Positions 1 to 8,262 of a stretch of DNA of 64,000 nt are shown piece after piece (the stretch's first letter is position 1; every line of letters starts with the position of its first letter). The translations under genes were made by a program, and so were the position numbers. The notes under the pieces were generated by a model that worked only from the letters and a program-made list of their open reading frames with translations, had not been told where the DNA came from and ran no database searches. Location of the stretch: contig JANZNS010000001.1 of NCBI GenBank assembly GCA_025153445.1, positions 62,001-126,000 of the forward strand. Direction: 5' to 3'. This DNA is from Marinobacter sp. BGYM27. GTDB taxonomy: Bacteria > Pseudomonadota > Gammaproteobacteria > Pseudomonadales > Oleiphilaceae.

Positions 1-981
1 TATGATGTCGCAGCCGCGAGTCCTTGCGAGTTTCTTGTGATCGAGCAGGATATTCTCAACCAGCTGCTGCGCGCCGCACCTGTGGCAGACAGTGAAATCG
101 CGGGCGAGCTGGATGTGGAAGACAATCAGAGCGAAGAGCACCACCTTTTGATGGAGTTCTACGCTGAGCTGCGATCCAATACTCTGGCGTTGCCCAGCGT
201 ATCGGACGTGGCCTGGAAAGTCCGTCGGGTAACGGATCGACCAACGTCCACAGTGGAAGACATCTCCCGGGTTATCGCAACGGATCCCTCTATTTCCGCC
301 AAGCTGGTACGGGCCTGTAACAGCCCGATGTATCGGGGCTTTAGTGATGTCAGCACGGTGCGCGATGCCATCGTCCGGCTGGGAACCCGAACGACGCAGC
401 AACTGGTGACCGTGTTCTCGATGCGGGAAGTGTTCAAGTCGCAGCGGCCCGAATTACAGGCTGCAATGGACCAGCTCTGGCAGCATAGTCGTGAAGTTGC
501 CGCCCTGAGTTGGGTGCTGGCGGATGCTGCCACCAAGATCAACCCTGAAGAGGCCCTGCTGGCGGGGCTTCTGCACGACATTGGCAGTATTCCGGTCATC
601 GTGCATGCGGAGCATCACGTTAACGTGTTTGCCGACAGGACGCTGCTGAATCACGTCATCACCGAATTGAAACCGGATATTGGCGCTGAACTGCTGAAGA
701 CCTGGGGGTTCTCAGGGGATTTTGTGACAGCCGCTCGCCACGCTGAAGACTGGACCTACGAATCAGCCGACGAGGCGCCGCAGCTTGTGGACGTGGTGAT
801 AGTGGCGCAATTACATGCAATGATCAGTAACCAGAAAAATGCAGAACTGCCTCGCTTTGAGACGGTGCCGGCCTACTGGCGGCTCGGAGAGCTTGAGTTG
901 AGTGCATCCCGCAGTCTGGAGTTGTTAACCCAGGCGAAGGAACGCGTCGATGAGGTTCAGAAACTCTTGTCAATTCATTAA
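1..981 (+). CDS. HDOD-domain signalling protein with probable N-terminal cyclic-nucleotide-binding domain, 5' end outside window
   Basis: The reading frame is open from base 1 and continues into the body of the protein without a stop, so the GTG at 37 is probably not the true start. The residues just before it (ending CEFLVIEQDILNQLL) resemble the last strand and helix of a cNMP-binding (Crp-like) domain. After a linker, an HDOD domain spans roughly residues 40-240 counted from position 37, including LLAGLLHDIGSIPVI. HDOD proteins are non-catalytic relatives of HD phosphodiesterases used in signalling and stress regulation. The cNMP-HDOD architecture is known in gammaproteobacteria. The ligand and target cannot be inferred. 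It sits 15 bases ahead of the LON-domain gene on the same strand. Confidence 0.75.
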   Translation, partial: YDVAAASPCEFLVIEQDILNQLLRAAPVADSEIAGELDVEDNQSEEHHLLMEFYAELRSNTLALPSVSDVAWKVRRVTDRPTSTVEDISRVIATDPSISAKLVRACNSPMYRGFSDVSTVRDAIVRLGTRTTQQLVTVFSMREVFKSQRPELQAAMDQLWQHSREVAALSWVLADAATKINPEEALLAGLLHDIGSIPVIVHAEHHVNVFADRTLLNHVITELKPDIGAELLKTWGFSGDFVTAARHAEDWTYESADEAPQLVDVVIVAQLHAMISNQKNAELPRFETVPAYWRLGELELSASRSLELLTQAKERVDEVQKLLSIH

Positions 982-996
982 TTCCGGGACGAATGG

Positions 997-1584
997 GTGA
1001 CCAACACCGCTATGCACGTACCACTGTTTCCCCTCAACTCCATCGTGTTGCCGAAGGGGCGAATACCGCTGCAACTCTTTGAACCGCGCTACATTGACAT
1101 GCTGACGCGGTGCCTCAAGGAAGATCGCGGGTTTGTCATCGTGTTATTGCGCGAAGGACTGGAAACCAGGCGTCATGCCGCGTTCTATGACATCGGCACC
1201 TACGTGCGAATTGTCGATTTCCAACAACTCGACAATGGTCTTCTCGGGATTACGGTTGAAGGGGACTACAAGGTCGCGGTTGTCAAAACATGGCAGGCGC
1301 CGGACGGGCTCAATATGGGTGACGTTGAAGGCCTGCTGATGGAGCCGGATCTCCCTGTGCCCGACCGGCTGACCGAACTGTCGTCAGTGCTTAAAGCCCT
1401 GCTGCGGCATCCAGTGGTCAGTGATCTGGACATGAGTGTCGATTTTGATAACGCCCGCGATGTTGGCTGGCGGCTGACCGAATTGCTGCCGTTGGACAAA
1501 CATGAAAAACAGCGGCTCGTTGAATTACAGGATCCGCTGGAACGTCTGGACAGGCTGCATGGGTTGCTGGACGCTTTGGAATAA
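997..1584 (+). CDS. LON substrate-binding (peptidase S16 N-terminal-like) domain protein
   Basis: A 195-residue protein made almost entirely of the domain found at the N-terminus of Lon protease: HVPLFPLNSIVLPKG, then LQLFEPRYIDM and GFVIVLL. There is no AAA+ or Ser-Lys protease part, so it is a stand-alone LON-domain protein and not Lon. The function of these short proteins is unresolved; substrate or peptide binding is assumed from the Lon homology. The frame can start at GTG 997 or ATG 1012; the shorter form begins MHVPLFPL, which fits family members well. It ends 4 bases before the convergent DedA-PAP2 gene, with no obvious terminator between. Confidence 0.8.
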   Translation: MTNTAMHVPLFPLNSIVLPKGRIPLQLFEPRYIDMLTRCLKEDRGFVIVLLREGLETRRHAAFYDIGTYVRIVDFQQLDNGLLGITVEGDYKVAVVKTWQAPDGLNMGDVEGLLMEPDLPVPDRLTELSSVLKALLRHPVVSDLDMSVDFDNARDVGWRLTELLPLDKHEKQRLVELQDPLERLDRLHGLLDALE

Positions 1585-1588
1585 GCGA

Positions 1589-3031
1589 TCAGTTTATGAC
1601 CGCATAGCGTATCAGTGCGCCGGGCAATGCCAGAGCGACATAAGCTATTGCAGTGATACCAATAATGCCGATGCCCACTCGGGTCAGAGGTGTTTGCTTC
1701 ATCAATCCGCCATTGAAACGGCTGAAGCTGGCACGGGTCAGTCCGCATATCGAAAGCCCCAGAAGAATCCCGCCGATGACGTCTGTAAACCAATGCACGC
1801 CAAGGTAAAGCCGGCTCATGGCAATGAGCACAATGGGCAAGCTGAACCAGAGATAGATGCTCCAGCGCCGGCTTCGATGATACTGCTGTGCAACGAATGT
1901 AGCGGCCATGCCATAGGCAACGGTTACCCCGCTGGCGTGACCACTGGGGAATGAAAAAGAACTCGGTGGCAGCTCGACGCCCGTTGGTCTTTCGATAGCA
2001 AAGCCCGCTTTCAACATCGTGGTGAATAATGTCACCGCAACACCTGCCGCAATCAAATGGAGAGCAGCTGCACGGAGGTCTTCGGCCAGAAACAGAATAA
2101 TGCCGGCGGTAAAGCAGAGCGTTAACAGCAGCGGGTCGCCGAGCAGGGTAATGGTAACGGCGATGCGGTCCGGCAGTGGATGGCGGAGTTCAGAAAAAAA
2201 CGTCTGGGTTGCCTGGTTCAGGGTGTCAAAGGCATGGGTTTCCATTGATAGCAGCGCCCATAGCGCGAACAGGGCGCCGCAACCCAGTGCCAACATGATG
2301 GAGGGCAGCGGAAATTCACGGCCATGTGGACCTTCGCTGGACATGGCGATCCAGATATTGCGACCGATGCGGCTGCGCTTGGCAACAGACTCCAGCCATT
2401 GGTAGGTCAGCCCGTTACCGCTAAGCCCCCATTGCAGACGAAAGAAGACCAGATAAAGCGAAGCAAGTATTGCCAGTGATGCGAGCAGCACGGGATAAAA
2501 GTGTGGAGGTAAGTCGATGTCCAGTGACATGGCGCTGCCCACCAGATAGCCCGGCACAACGTAGGTTGGGGCCCAACCAATGGCCGATATCACATTGCAC
2601 AGGAAAAAGCGGCGAGCGGGCATCTGAAATGCACCAGCCACCAGTGGAATGACGGGGCGGATGGGGCCCACGAAGCGGCCAATGATGACGCCTTTGCCGC
2701 CGTGGCGTCGGAAAAAACGCTCCCCGCCATCAATCAGCTTCGGGTAGCGGCTGAACGGCCAGATGATGTCCAGTCGCCCCTGAAAGTGCCGCCCCAGCCA
2801 GAAGCTGATGCCGTCGCCGGCAATCGCGCCAAGCCCGGCCCATAGCAGGGCTTCGGGTAGCGGCATTGCGATCTTGCCCGCCAGCGTCGCTGCCGCAAAC
2901 ATCATGGCCACGCCCGGCACGATGACACCAGCGATGGCCAGTGATTCGACAAATGCAATCAGGAAAATGGACAGCGTAAGCCAGTCCGGATGCGCGGTCA
3001 GCCAGGTAATCAGGGCCTCAAACCATGCCAT
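1589..3031 (-). CDS. DedA-family / PAP2 phosphatase fusion membrane protein
   Basis: A 480-residue membrane protein with two modules. The N-terminal ~200 residues are DedA/VTT type: AFVESLAIAGVIVPG, then FRRHGGKGVIIGRFVGPIRP, the conserved F-G-RF-P-R signature. The C-terminal ~200 residues are a type 2 phosphatidic acid phosphatase with all three motifs: KAGFAIERP (Kx6RP), PSGH near residue 363 and SRLYLGVHWFTD (SRx5Hx3D). DedA proteins move undecaprenyl-phosphate or phospholipids across the inner membrane, and PAP2 enzymes hydrolyse lipid pyrophosphates or phosphates. The fusion suggests coupled dephosphorylation and translocation of an isoprenoid or phospholipid carrier (inference). Its ATG overlaps the stop of the upstream GGDEF-like gene by one base (TGATG), so the two are co-translated. 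Confidence 0.88.
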   Translation of the reverse strand: MAWFEALITWLTAHPDWLTLSIFLIAFVESLAIAGVIVPGVAMMFAAATLAGKIAMPLPEALLWAGLGAIAGDGISFWLGRHFQGRLDIIWPFSRYPKLIDGGERFFRRHGGKGVIIGRFVGPIRPVIPLVAGAFQMPARRFFLCNVISAIGWAPTYVVPGYLVGSAMSLDIDLPPHFYPVLLASLAILASLYLVFFRLQWGLSGNGLTYQWLESVAKRSRIGRNIWIAMSSEGPHGREFPLPSIMLALGCGALFALWALLSMETHAFDTLNQATQTFFSELRHPLPDRIAVTITLLGDPLLLTLCFTAGIILFLAEDLRAAALHLIAAGVAVTLFTTMLKAGFAIERPTGVELPPSSFSFPSGHASGVTVAYGMAATFVAQQYHRSRRWSIYLWFSLPIVLIAMSRLYLGVHWFTDVIGGILLGLSICGLTRASFSRFNGGLMKQTPLTRVGIGIIGITAIAYVALALPGALIRYAVIN

Positions 3032-4029
3032 CAGACGGTTTCCGCCTCACCACCTATGAACCATGCTTTATCAGTGCCGCGGCGCTGCGCTTCTTCGATG
3101 GCCTGTGTGCAGCGATCCCTCAGATGGTGACTTGCGGTATCGCGAATGTGCCATGTGGTACATCCCAATGTCGCGGTTAGGCGGCCCACCACGGGCCAGA
3201 CACTCTCACCCAGCATGCGCCTGATACGCTCAGCACTGACGCGGACGCCTTCCTCAGGGGTAAATGGCAGGATCAGGAAAAAATCGCCGTCGTTGATCGA
3301 ATAGAGAGTGTCGCCAGCCCGCACAACATCAAACAGAGCCTTGGTGATTTCTTGCATGAGCACGCGGGTCTGACCCTTGCCGTGCAGGTCATGGGCCTGG
3401 TCAAGGTGATCCAGATGCAGATGGATGACCGACAAGGTGTTGCCCGTTGCCCGGGCCCGACTGATTTCTTTCTGCAGCGTCTCGTCAAGAAAGCGGGCGT
3501 TGTGCGCGCCGGTTGCTGGATCGGTAATCGCCAGATCTTCTGCTGACTGGGCCATGTGGGTATAGCGCCAGCTATAAACAGCCGCTGTTGCGAACAGCAT
3601 CACCATGCCAGTCAGGATAACGACAGCTTCGGTAATCGGCAGGGTGGTGAGCAGATGCAGGCCGGTGAGAGTCAGTAGCGCAAGCGATAGCACGATCGCT
3701 GTTCGCAGCGGCAGTACCAGGAAGTTGAGCAGCAGTAGTGCCAGCGCCCAGTGACTGACGTTCGGATGAGCGCAGCTGAATACGGCGTATGCTGTCATCA
3801 GGTTCATGATGGTCAGCAGGATGCTGTGGCCGGGGGCGCTCAACTGCTGACGGCGCATGACAATGGTGTAAACGATGCCGGACACCGCAAGCGCGCCGAG
3901 AGTGGTGGCAAGGTAGAACAGGTCGTAGAAACCATAACGCAGGTTCTGGATTGCCAGCGTAAACATGAAGATAGCGGTGATCAGGTAAGCGGCGCAGTGC
4001 GTCAATGTACGCAGGCGAGTTTCAGTCAT
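3031..4029 (-). CDS. membrane protein with degenerate GGDEF domain (A)
   Basis: A 332-residue protein, starting at ATG 4029, that overlaps the stop of the upstream gene by 8 bases. The first ~165 residues hold about five hydrophobic helices. The rest is a GGDEF fold ending in LGCTTWHI. The signature position reads NDGDF instead of GGDEF (context YSINDGDFFLILPF), and the metal-binding DxD/FK stretch is also altered (HLHLDHLDQ). It is therefore unlikely to make cyclic di-GMP and may act as a binding or scaffolding pseudo-enzyme (inference). An in-frame upstream extension to 4134 exists but overlaps the neighbour extensively and is not favoured. Confidence 0.8.
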   Translation of the reverse strand: MTETRLRTLTHCAAYLITAIFMFTLAIQNLRYGFYDLFYLATTLGALAVSGIVYTIVMRRQQLSAPGHSILLTIMNLMTAYAVFSCAHPNVSHWALALLLLNFLVLPLRTAIVLSLALLTLTGLHLLTTLPITEAVVILTGMVMLFATAAVYSWRYTHMAQSAEDLAITDPATGAHNARFLDETLQKEISRARATGNTLSVIHLHLDHLDQAHDLHGKGQTRVLMQEITKALFDVVRAGDTLYSINDGDFFLILPFTPEEGVRVSAERIRRMLGESVWPVVGRLTATLGCTTWHIRDTASHHLRDRCTQAIEEAQRRGTDKAWFIGGEAETV

Positions 4030-5035
4030 GGGTGGCTCCGGCTGCAGGCGTGGTTCTTTTGGGGCCTGACCAGACGCTGTAGGTCTGGGTTCGATCGCCG
4101 CCTTCCTGTTGTGCTCGCAGCAATGCGCGCTCAACGCTTTGCTGCAGGCTTTCGGCGTCGTCGCCGATATTCAGTCCGCCGACACCGGCACTGATGGTGA
4201 TACTGAGGCCGTGAGATTCGAGCAGTTGATGCAGGCCCTTGCGCAGGATATCGGCCTTGGTCGCCGCTTCTGTTGTTTGAGTGCCGGGCAGGATGGCCAG
4301 AAACTGCATGTCTGCAACCCGATAATAACTATCGAAATCTCGCAACTGGGAGTTCAGGTAGCGACCGATGCGGGGCAGGATAGCGTTGAGATCGGCGTCG
4401 GGCAGCGACTCGTTTTTGTGGATATCCAGGCCAATCAGAATTACGGCCAGCGCCAGCCCTTCGCGTTCGCTGCGCTGGATTTCCTGATGCAGATCGGCGG
4501 ACAGGTAGTCACGGCTCGCGGCTTGTGTCAGTTCGTCGGTGCGACGCAGCGGCGCCAGCTGGCGGGTTTTGTATTCTCGCAGGAACACAAAGAGTGCAGA
4601 CAGTAAAACGGCCAGCAGCACACAGGCAACAAACTGGTGCCGGTCAGGCCCCAGCGCAACGTCTGTGCCCGCCAGAGCGACAAGCGCCAGGTAGGGAACA
4701 AGCACCGCGCAGGCCCAGCGTACCGGCCAGATCGCAAATGTTGCCAACGGAAACACATAACTCCATTGTGTCAGCCCTGAAGCGTTAGTCAGAATGGTAG
4801 GCGCAAGCACGACCAGCAAGATGATATGGCAGACTCGGGTGGCGATAATGAGGGCTTTTCGTTGCTTGGAGATCTCAGCGCGAAAGCGACAGGTAATAAT
4901 GGCGGCAGCAAGAACGCTGGCGGCTGTGGCGAAATAGGCGCCTTGCCAGGCGGTAAATACAGCGACAAGTATTAACCCGATGATCGACAGGCGGGCAAAG
5001 CGGCTGAACAAAAAGGTTTCTGCCACATTTGGCAT
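4022..5035 (-). CDS. membrane protein with degenerate GGDEF domain (B)
   Basis: A 337-residue protein with the same plan as its downstream neighbour: about five N-terminal transmembrane helices (residues ~15-150) and a C-terminal GGDEF-like domain (from ~165). The signature position reads ADMQF (context YYRVADMQFLAILPG) and the metal-binding segment reads LIGLDIHKNE, so the catalytic Asp/Glu residues are missing. It is first in a tightly overlapping three-gene unit with a second degenerate GGDEF protein and the DedA-PAP2 fusion. The two proteins share layout but little sequence, which suggests an old duplication. The role is unknown; cyclic-di-GMP or nucleotide sensing, or a structural function, are possibilities. 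Confidence 0.8.
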   Translation of the reverse strand: MPNVAETFLFSRFARLSIIGLILVAVFTAWQGAYFATAASVLAAAIITCRFRAEISKQRKALIIATRVCHIILLVVLAPTILTNASGLTQWSYVFPLATFAIWPVRWACAVLVPYLALVALAGTDVALGPDRHQFVACVLLAVLLSALFVFLREYKTRQLAPLRRTDELTQAASRDYLSADLHQEIQRSEREGLALAVILIGLDIHKNESLPDADLNAILPRIGRYLNSQLRDFDSYYRVADMQFLAILPGTQTTEAATKADILRKGLHQLLESHGLSITISAGVGGLNIGDDAESLQQSVERALLRAQQEGGDRTQTYSVWSGPKRTTPAAGATHD

Positions 5036-5328
5036 TCAATGTCTCCATGACAACGTGATTCCGGGAGTTTCCGCTCGCCCGACAGGAGAAATCCTGAGTA
5101 ATCAGAGCGGAGAAATGTCCAATGTTCCTTAAACAGGTTCGCCTGCCTGCGTATAATACCTGTCTGAAGCACATCCTGAAATCCGGATGTGCTTATTGAA
5201 TGTGATTCTGTTGGCGCAAACAGGCGGGTTTTCGAGGTATTGCGCGGGCAACGGACCGATAGTTTTCCGGAATTCTAAATAAAGCAGTGTTACTCAGGTC
5301 ACACTGGAATCAAGCATAGGACGTTTTC
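5036..5328. other. divergent intergenic region with a 10-bp perfect hairpin
   Basis: This 293-base gap separates the leftward degenerate-GGDEF unit from proA and must hold promoters for both. I see no convincing sigma70 pair. The clear element is a perfect 10-bp inverted repeat, AAGCACATCC at 5167-5176 and GGATGTGCTT at 5185-5194, with an 8-base loop. It lacks a following T-run, so an operator or an RNA structure is as likely as a terminator. Confidence 0.5.
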
Positions 5329-6585
5329 ATGGATATTTCGGCGTACATGACAGAGGTCGGGCAGCAGGCGCGTCAGGCGGCCGCAGAGGTGGCCCGGTCC
5401 AGCACTGCCGTGCGCAATAGCGCGCTGCTGGCAATGGCGCGGGCACTTGAGGCTTCCCGTTCTGAATTGCAGGCAGCCAACGAGAAAGATCTGGTTGCGG
5501 GGCGGGCCAATGGCCTCGACGAGCCGATGCTCGATCGCCTGACCCTGACGCCGGCGCGCATTGATACCATGATTGAGGGGCTGCACCAGGTGGCGGCTTT
5601 GGCAGACCCGATTGGCGAGATCTCAGGTATGAGTTATCGGCCGTCCGGAATTCAGGTCGGGCACATGCGCGTGCCCCTGGGTGTGATCGGCATCATTTAT
5701 GAGTCCCGACCGAACGTAACCGTTGAGGCTGCAAGCCTATGCCTCAAATCAGGCAACGCCACCATCTTGCGCGGTGGTTCCGAAGCTTTGCATTCCAATC
5801 AGGCGGTCGCTGCCTGCATTCGCGAAGGGTTGCTGGAAGCGGGGCTGCCTGAGACTGCAGTGCAGGTCATCAAAACTGCGGACCGGGATGCGGTCGGCAA
5901 ACTGATCACCATGCCCGAGTATGTGGACGTGATCGTGCCGCGAGGTGGCAAGGGCCTGATAGAGCGGATCAGCAAAGATGCCCAGGTGCCTGTGATCAAG
6001 CATCTGGATGGCGTCTGCCATGTTTATATCGATTCCCATGCAGATCCCGAGAAGGCCCTAAATATTGCGATCAATGCCAAGACTCATCGCTATGGTACCT
6101 GCAACACCATGGAAACGTTGCTGGTCGATAGCGAGATCGCCTCGGATATCCTGCCGCTGCTGGCCGATGCCTTTGCCGAAAAATCGGTCGAGTTGCGTGG
6201 CTGCGGCCGCACAATGGATGTTCTCCCGTCCATTACTCCGGCGACAGAGGATGACTGGCACGCTGAATATCTGGCGCCAATACTGGCAGTAAAAGTTGTC
6301 GACGGACTGGATGACGCCATCGGCCATATTAATCGGTACAGCTCCCAGCATACCGATGCCATTGTCACTGAAAATTACACACGGGCGCGGCGCTTCCTGA
6401 CCGAGGTGGATTCCGCCTCGGTTATGGTCAATGCCTCGACCCGTTTTGCGGATGGCTTTGAATATGGGCTGGGTGCGGAAATCGGTATTTCGACCGATAA
6501 GCTTCATGCCCGCGGGCCGGTGGGATTGCTGGGGCTGACATCACAGAAATATGTGGTATTCGGCGACGGGCATATCCGGAATTAA
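5329..6585 (+). CDS. proA: gamma-glutamyl phosphate reductase
   Basis: A 418-residue enzyme of normal length that catalyses the NADPH-dependent reduction of gamma-glutamyl phosphate to glutamate semialdehyde, the second step of proline synthesis in the cytoplasm. Recognisable stretches are [14 protein letters not shown], the catalytic cysteine region [14 protein letters not shown] with Cys258, and the C-terminal [16 protein letters not shown]. The stop codon overlaps the start of nadD (TAATG), so the two are co-translated. proB is not nearby. The proA-nadD linkage is common in gammaproteobacteria. Confidence 0.97.
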   Translation: MDISAYMTEVGQQARQAAAEVARSSTAVRNSALLAMARALEASRSELQAANEKDLVAGRANGLDEPMLDRLTLTPARIDTMIEGLHQVAALADPIGEISGMSYRPSGIQVGHMRVPLGVIGIIYESRPNVTVEAASLCLKSGNATILRGGSEALHSNQAVAACIREGLLEAGLPETAVQVIKTADRDAVGKLITMPEYVDVIVPRGGKGLIERISKDAQVPVIKHLDGVCHVYIDSHADPEKALNIAINAKTHRYGTCNTMETLLVDSEIASDILPLLADAFAEKSVELRGCGRTMDVLPSITPATEDDWHAEYLAPILAVKVVDGLDDAIGHINRYSSQHTDAIVTENYTRARRFLTEVDSASVMVNASTRFADGFEYGLGAEIGISTDKLHARGPVGLLGLTSQKYVVFGDGHIRN

Positions 6586-7226
6586 TGCGCCCGATGCACG
6601 TTATTCTCGGCGGCACCTTCGATCCGGTCCATCACGCTCATCTGCGCACCGCCATTGAGGTGCGTGAGCGGCTGGGAGCGAGTCAGGTTGCACTGGTGCC
6701 CTGTCACCTGCCGCCGCACCGTTCTGAGCCGGGTGCCACAAGTGAGCAGCGACTGGCGATGCTGGAGGCTGCGATAGCGGGTGAGCCAGGGCTTGTTGTA
6801 GATGATCGCGAACTGGCTCGAGACAAGCCGTCTTACACCGTTGATACCCTGGCCTCACTGCGTGAAACGCTGGGCGAATCCATGCCATTGGCGATGATTG
6901 TCGGCACGGATGCGTTCGCCGCAATTGACCGCTGGCACGACTGGCAGCGACTGTTGACCCTCGCGCATATTGTGGTGGTGGCTCGCCCCGGTGCAGAAGT
7001 GCCAGCCGGCAGTGTGGCTGCGGAGTTGCTGGCCGAGCGTGCAACGCAAGACCCGAGCGCGCTGCATGGCGCCGCTGCGGGCCTCATCTGGCCAGTCAGT
7101 CTGCCGCCGCTGGATATCTCTGCAACCGATGTGCGGCGCTGTATCCGCGAGGGCGCTTCTATTCGCTACCTGGTGCCGGATCCGGTGGTTTCTCTTATCC
7201 GCCAAGCTGATCTTTACCGCGGTTAG
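6585..7226 (+). CDS. nadD: nicotinate-nucleotide adenylyltransferase
   Basis: A 213-residue enzyme that joins nicotinate mononucleotide and ATP to give deamido-NAD in NAD synthesis. The nucleotidyltransferase motif GGTFDPVHHAHL (the GTFDPxHxxH signature) is at residues ~7-18, and the second motif ISATDVRRCI lies near residue 180. Start chosen at ATG 6585, which overlaps the proA stop by one base; ATG 6594 is an alternative start two codons before the first strand. About 200 bases separate it from rsfS, so rsfS may have its own promoter. Confidence 0.95.
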   Translation: MRPMHVILGGTFDPVHHAHLRTAIEVRERLGASQVALVPCHLPPHRSEPGATSEQRLAMLEAAIAGEPGLVVDDRELARDKPSYTVDTLASLRETLGESMPLAMIVGTDAFAAIDRWHDWQRLLTLAHIVVVARPGAEVPAGSVAAELLAERATQDPSALHGAAAGLIWPVSLPPLDISATDVRRCIREGASIRYLVPDPVVSLIRQADLYRG

Positions 7227-7428
7227 ATTGGGCGCTTCGACGTACTTTTTATCACACTCTTTTTGATGCGCGCGGGAACTGGTTGAAACGTGACCTGTCG
7301 GAGGTATTTGATGGTACAATCCCCCTTTCAATGCCGCTGAAACCGTGATTCATTTTCAAAGGCGTACTGCTGCCGGATGATGTCTATGCGCAGCGATCCA
7401 GGTGGAAACACCATTAAACAGGGTAATT

Positions 7429-7779
7429 ATGCAGGCCGAACAACTTAAAGATACCGTTGTCGATGCTCTTGAAGGAGTGAAGGCAAAGGACATCAGCATC
7501 ATTGATGTCCGGGACAGAACCAGCGTTACCGATTTCATGGTGATCGCGTCAGGCACCTCAAATCGTCACGTCAAATCGCTTGCCGACTCCGTTGTTACCG
7601 AAGCAAAATCCAACGGCGTCCGCACTGCAACTGTCGAAGGTGGACAGGTCAGTGACTGGTTGTTGGTAGATCTTGGCGATGTTGTGGTGCATATCATGCT
7701 GCCGGCAACCCGTGAGTTCTATGACCTTGAACGTCTCTGGCGGGATGCGCCGGGGCTGGGTGCAGCTGGTAGCGAGTAA
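7429..7779 (+). CDS. rsfS: ribosomal silencing factor RsfS
   Basis: A 116-residue RsfS/YbeB/Iojap protein. It binds ribosomal protein L14 and blocks joining of the 50S and 30S subunits during starvation. Family hallmarks are [28 protein letters not shown] and [24 protein letters not shown] 7429 is chosen because it gives the usual N-terminus ([14 protein letters not shown]) with AGGG close upstream; the frame can extend to a GTG at 7402. It is followed by rlmH after 3 bases, the standard rsfS-rlmH-mrdA order. Confidence 0.95.
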   Translation: MQAEQLKDTVVDALEGVKAKDISIIDVRDRTSVTDFMVIASGTSNRHVKSLADSVVTEAKSNGVRTATVEGGQVSDWLLVDLGDVVVHIMLPATREFYDLERLWRDAPGLGAAGSE

Positions 7780-7782
7780 CGT

Positions 7783-8253
7783 ATGCGGCTCAGGCTGATC
7801 TGTGTCGGCCAGAAAATGCCCGGCTGGGTGAATGACGGGTATCAGGAATATGCCCGTCGGTTTCCGTCCGATATGCCGCTGGAACTCTCTGAAACGGCAC
7901 TTGCGACGCGAGGCAAGAATCCTGATATTCCCCGGCTAGTGCACAAAGAGGGCGAGGCTCAACTGGCTGCGCTGGGCAAATCTGATCGCGTTATCGCGTT
8001 GGAAGTCGGCGGGCGGGCCTGGTCTACCGAGAAACTGGCGTCTTCGCTTGAGAGCTGGCAAATGGATGGCCGGGATATCAGTTTTCTGGTTGGCGGGCCC
8101 GACGGTCTTGCGCCAGCCTGCCGTGAGCGGGCCGACCAGCTCTGGTCATTGTCTCCGCTGACGCTGCCGCATCCTCTGGTTCGCGTTATTCTGGCCGAAC
8201 AGCTCTATCGCGCCTGGACAATTACCCGCAATCACCCGTATCACCGCGCATAG
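7783..8253 (+). CDS. rlmH: 23S rRNA (pseudouridine-1915-N3)-methyltransferase
   Basis: A 156-residue SPOUT-family methyltransferase of exactly typical size. It methylates pseudouridine 1915 in helix 69 of 23S rRNA on assembled 70S ribosomes. Conserved stretches are [16 protein letters not shown], the SAM-binding knot [18 protein letters not shown], and the C-terminal [18 protein letters not shown] followed by HPYHRA. It is coupled to rsfS (3-base gap) and to mrdA downstream (9-base gap). Confidence 0.97.
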   Translation: MRLRLICVGQKMPGWVNDGYQEYARRFPSDMPLELSETALATRGKNPDIPRLVHKEGEAQLAALGKSDRVIALEVGGRAWSTEKLASSLESWQMDGRDISFLVGGPDGLAPACRERADQLWSLSPLTLPHPLVRVILAEQLYRAWTITRNHPYHRA

Positions 8254-8262
8254 GATAAGTAG

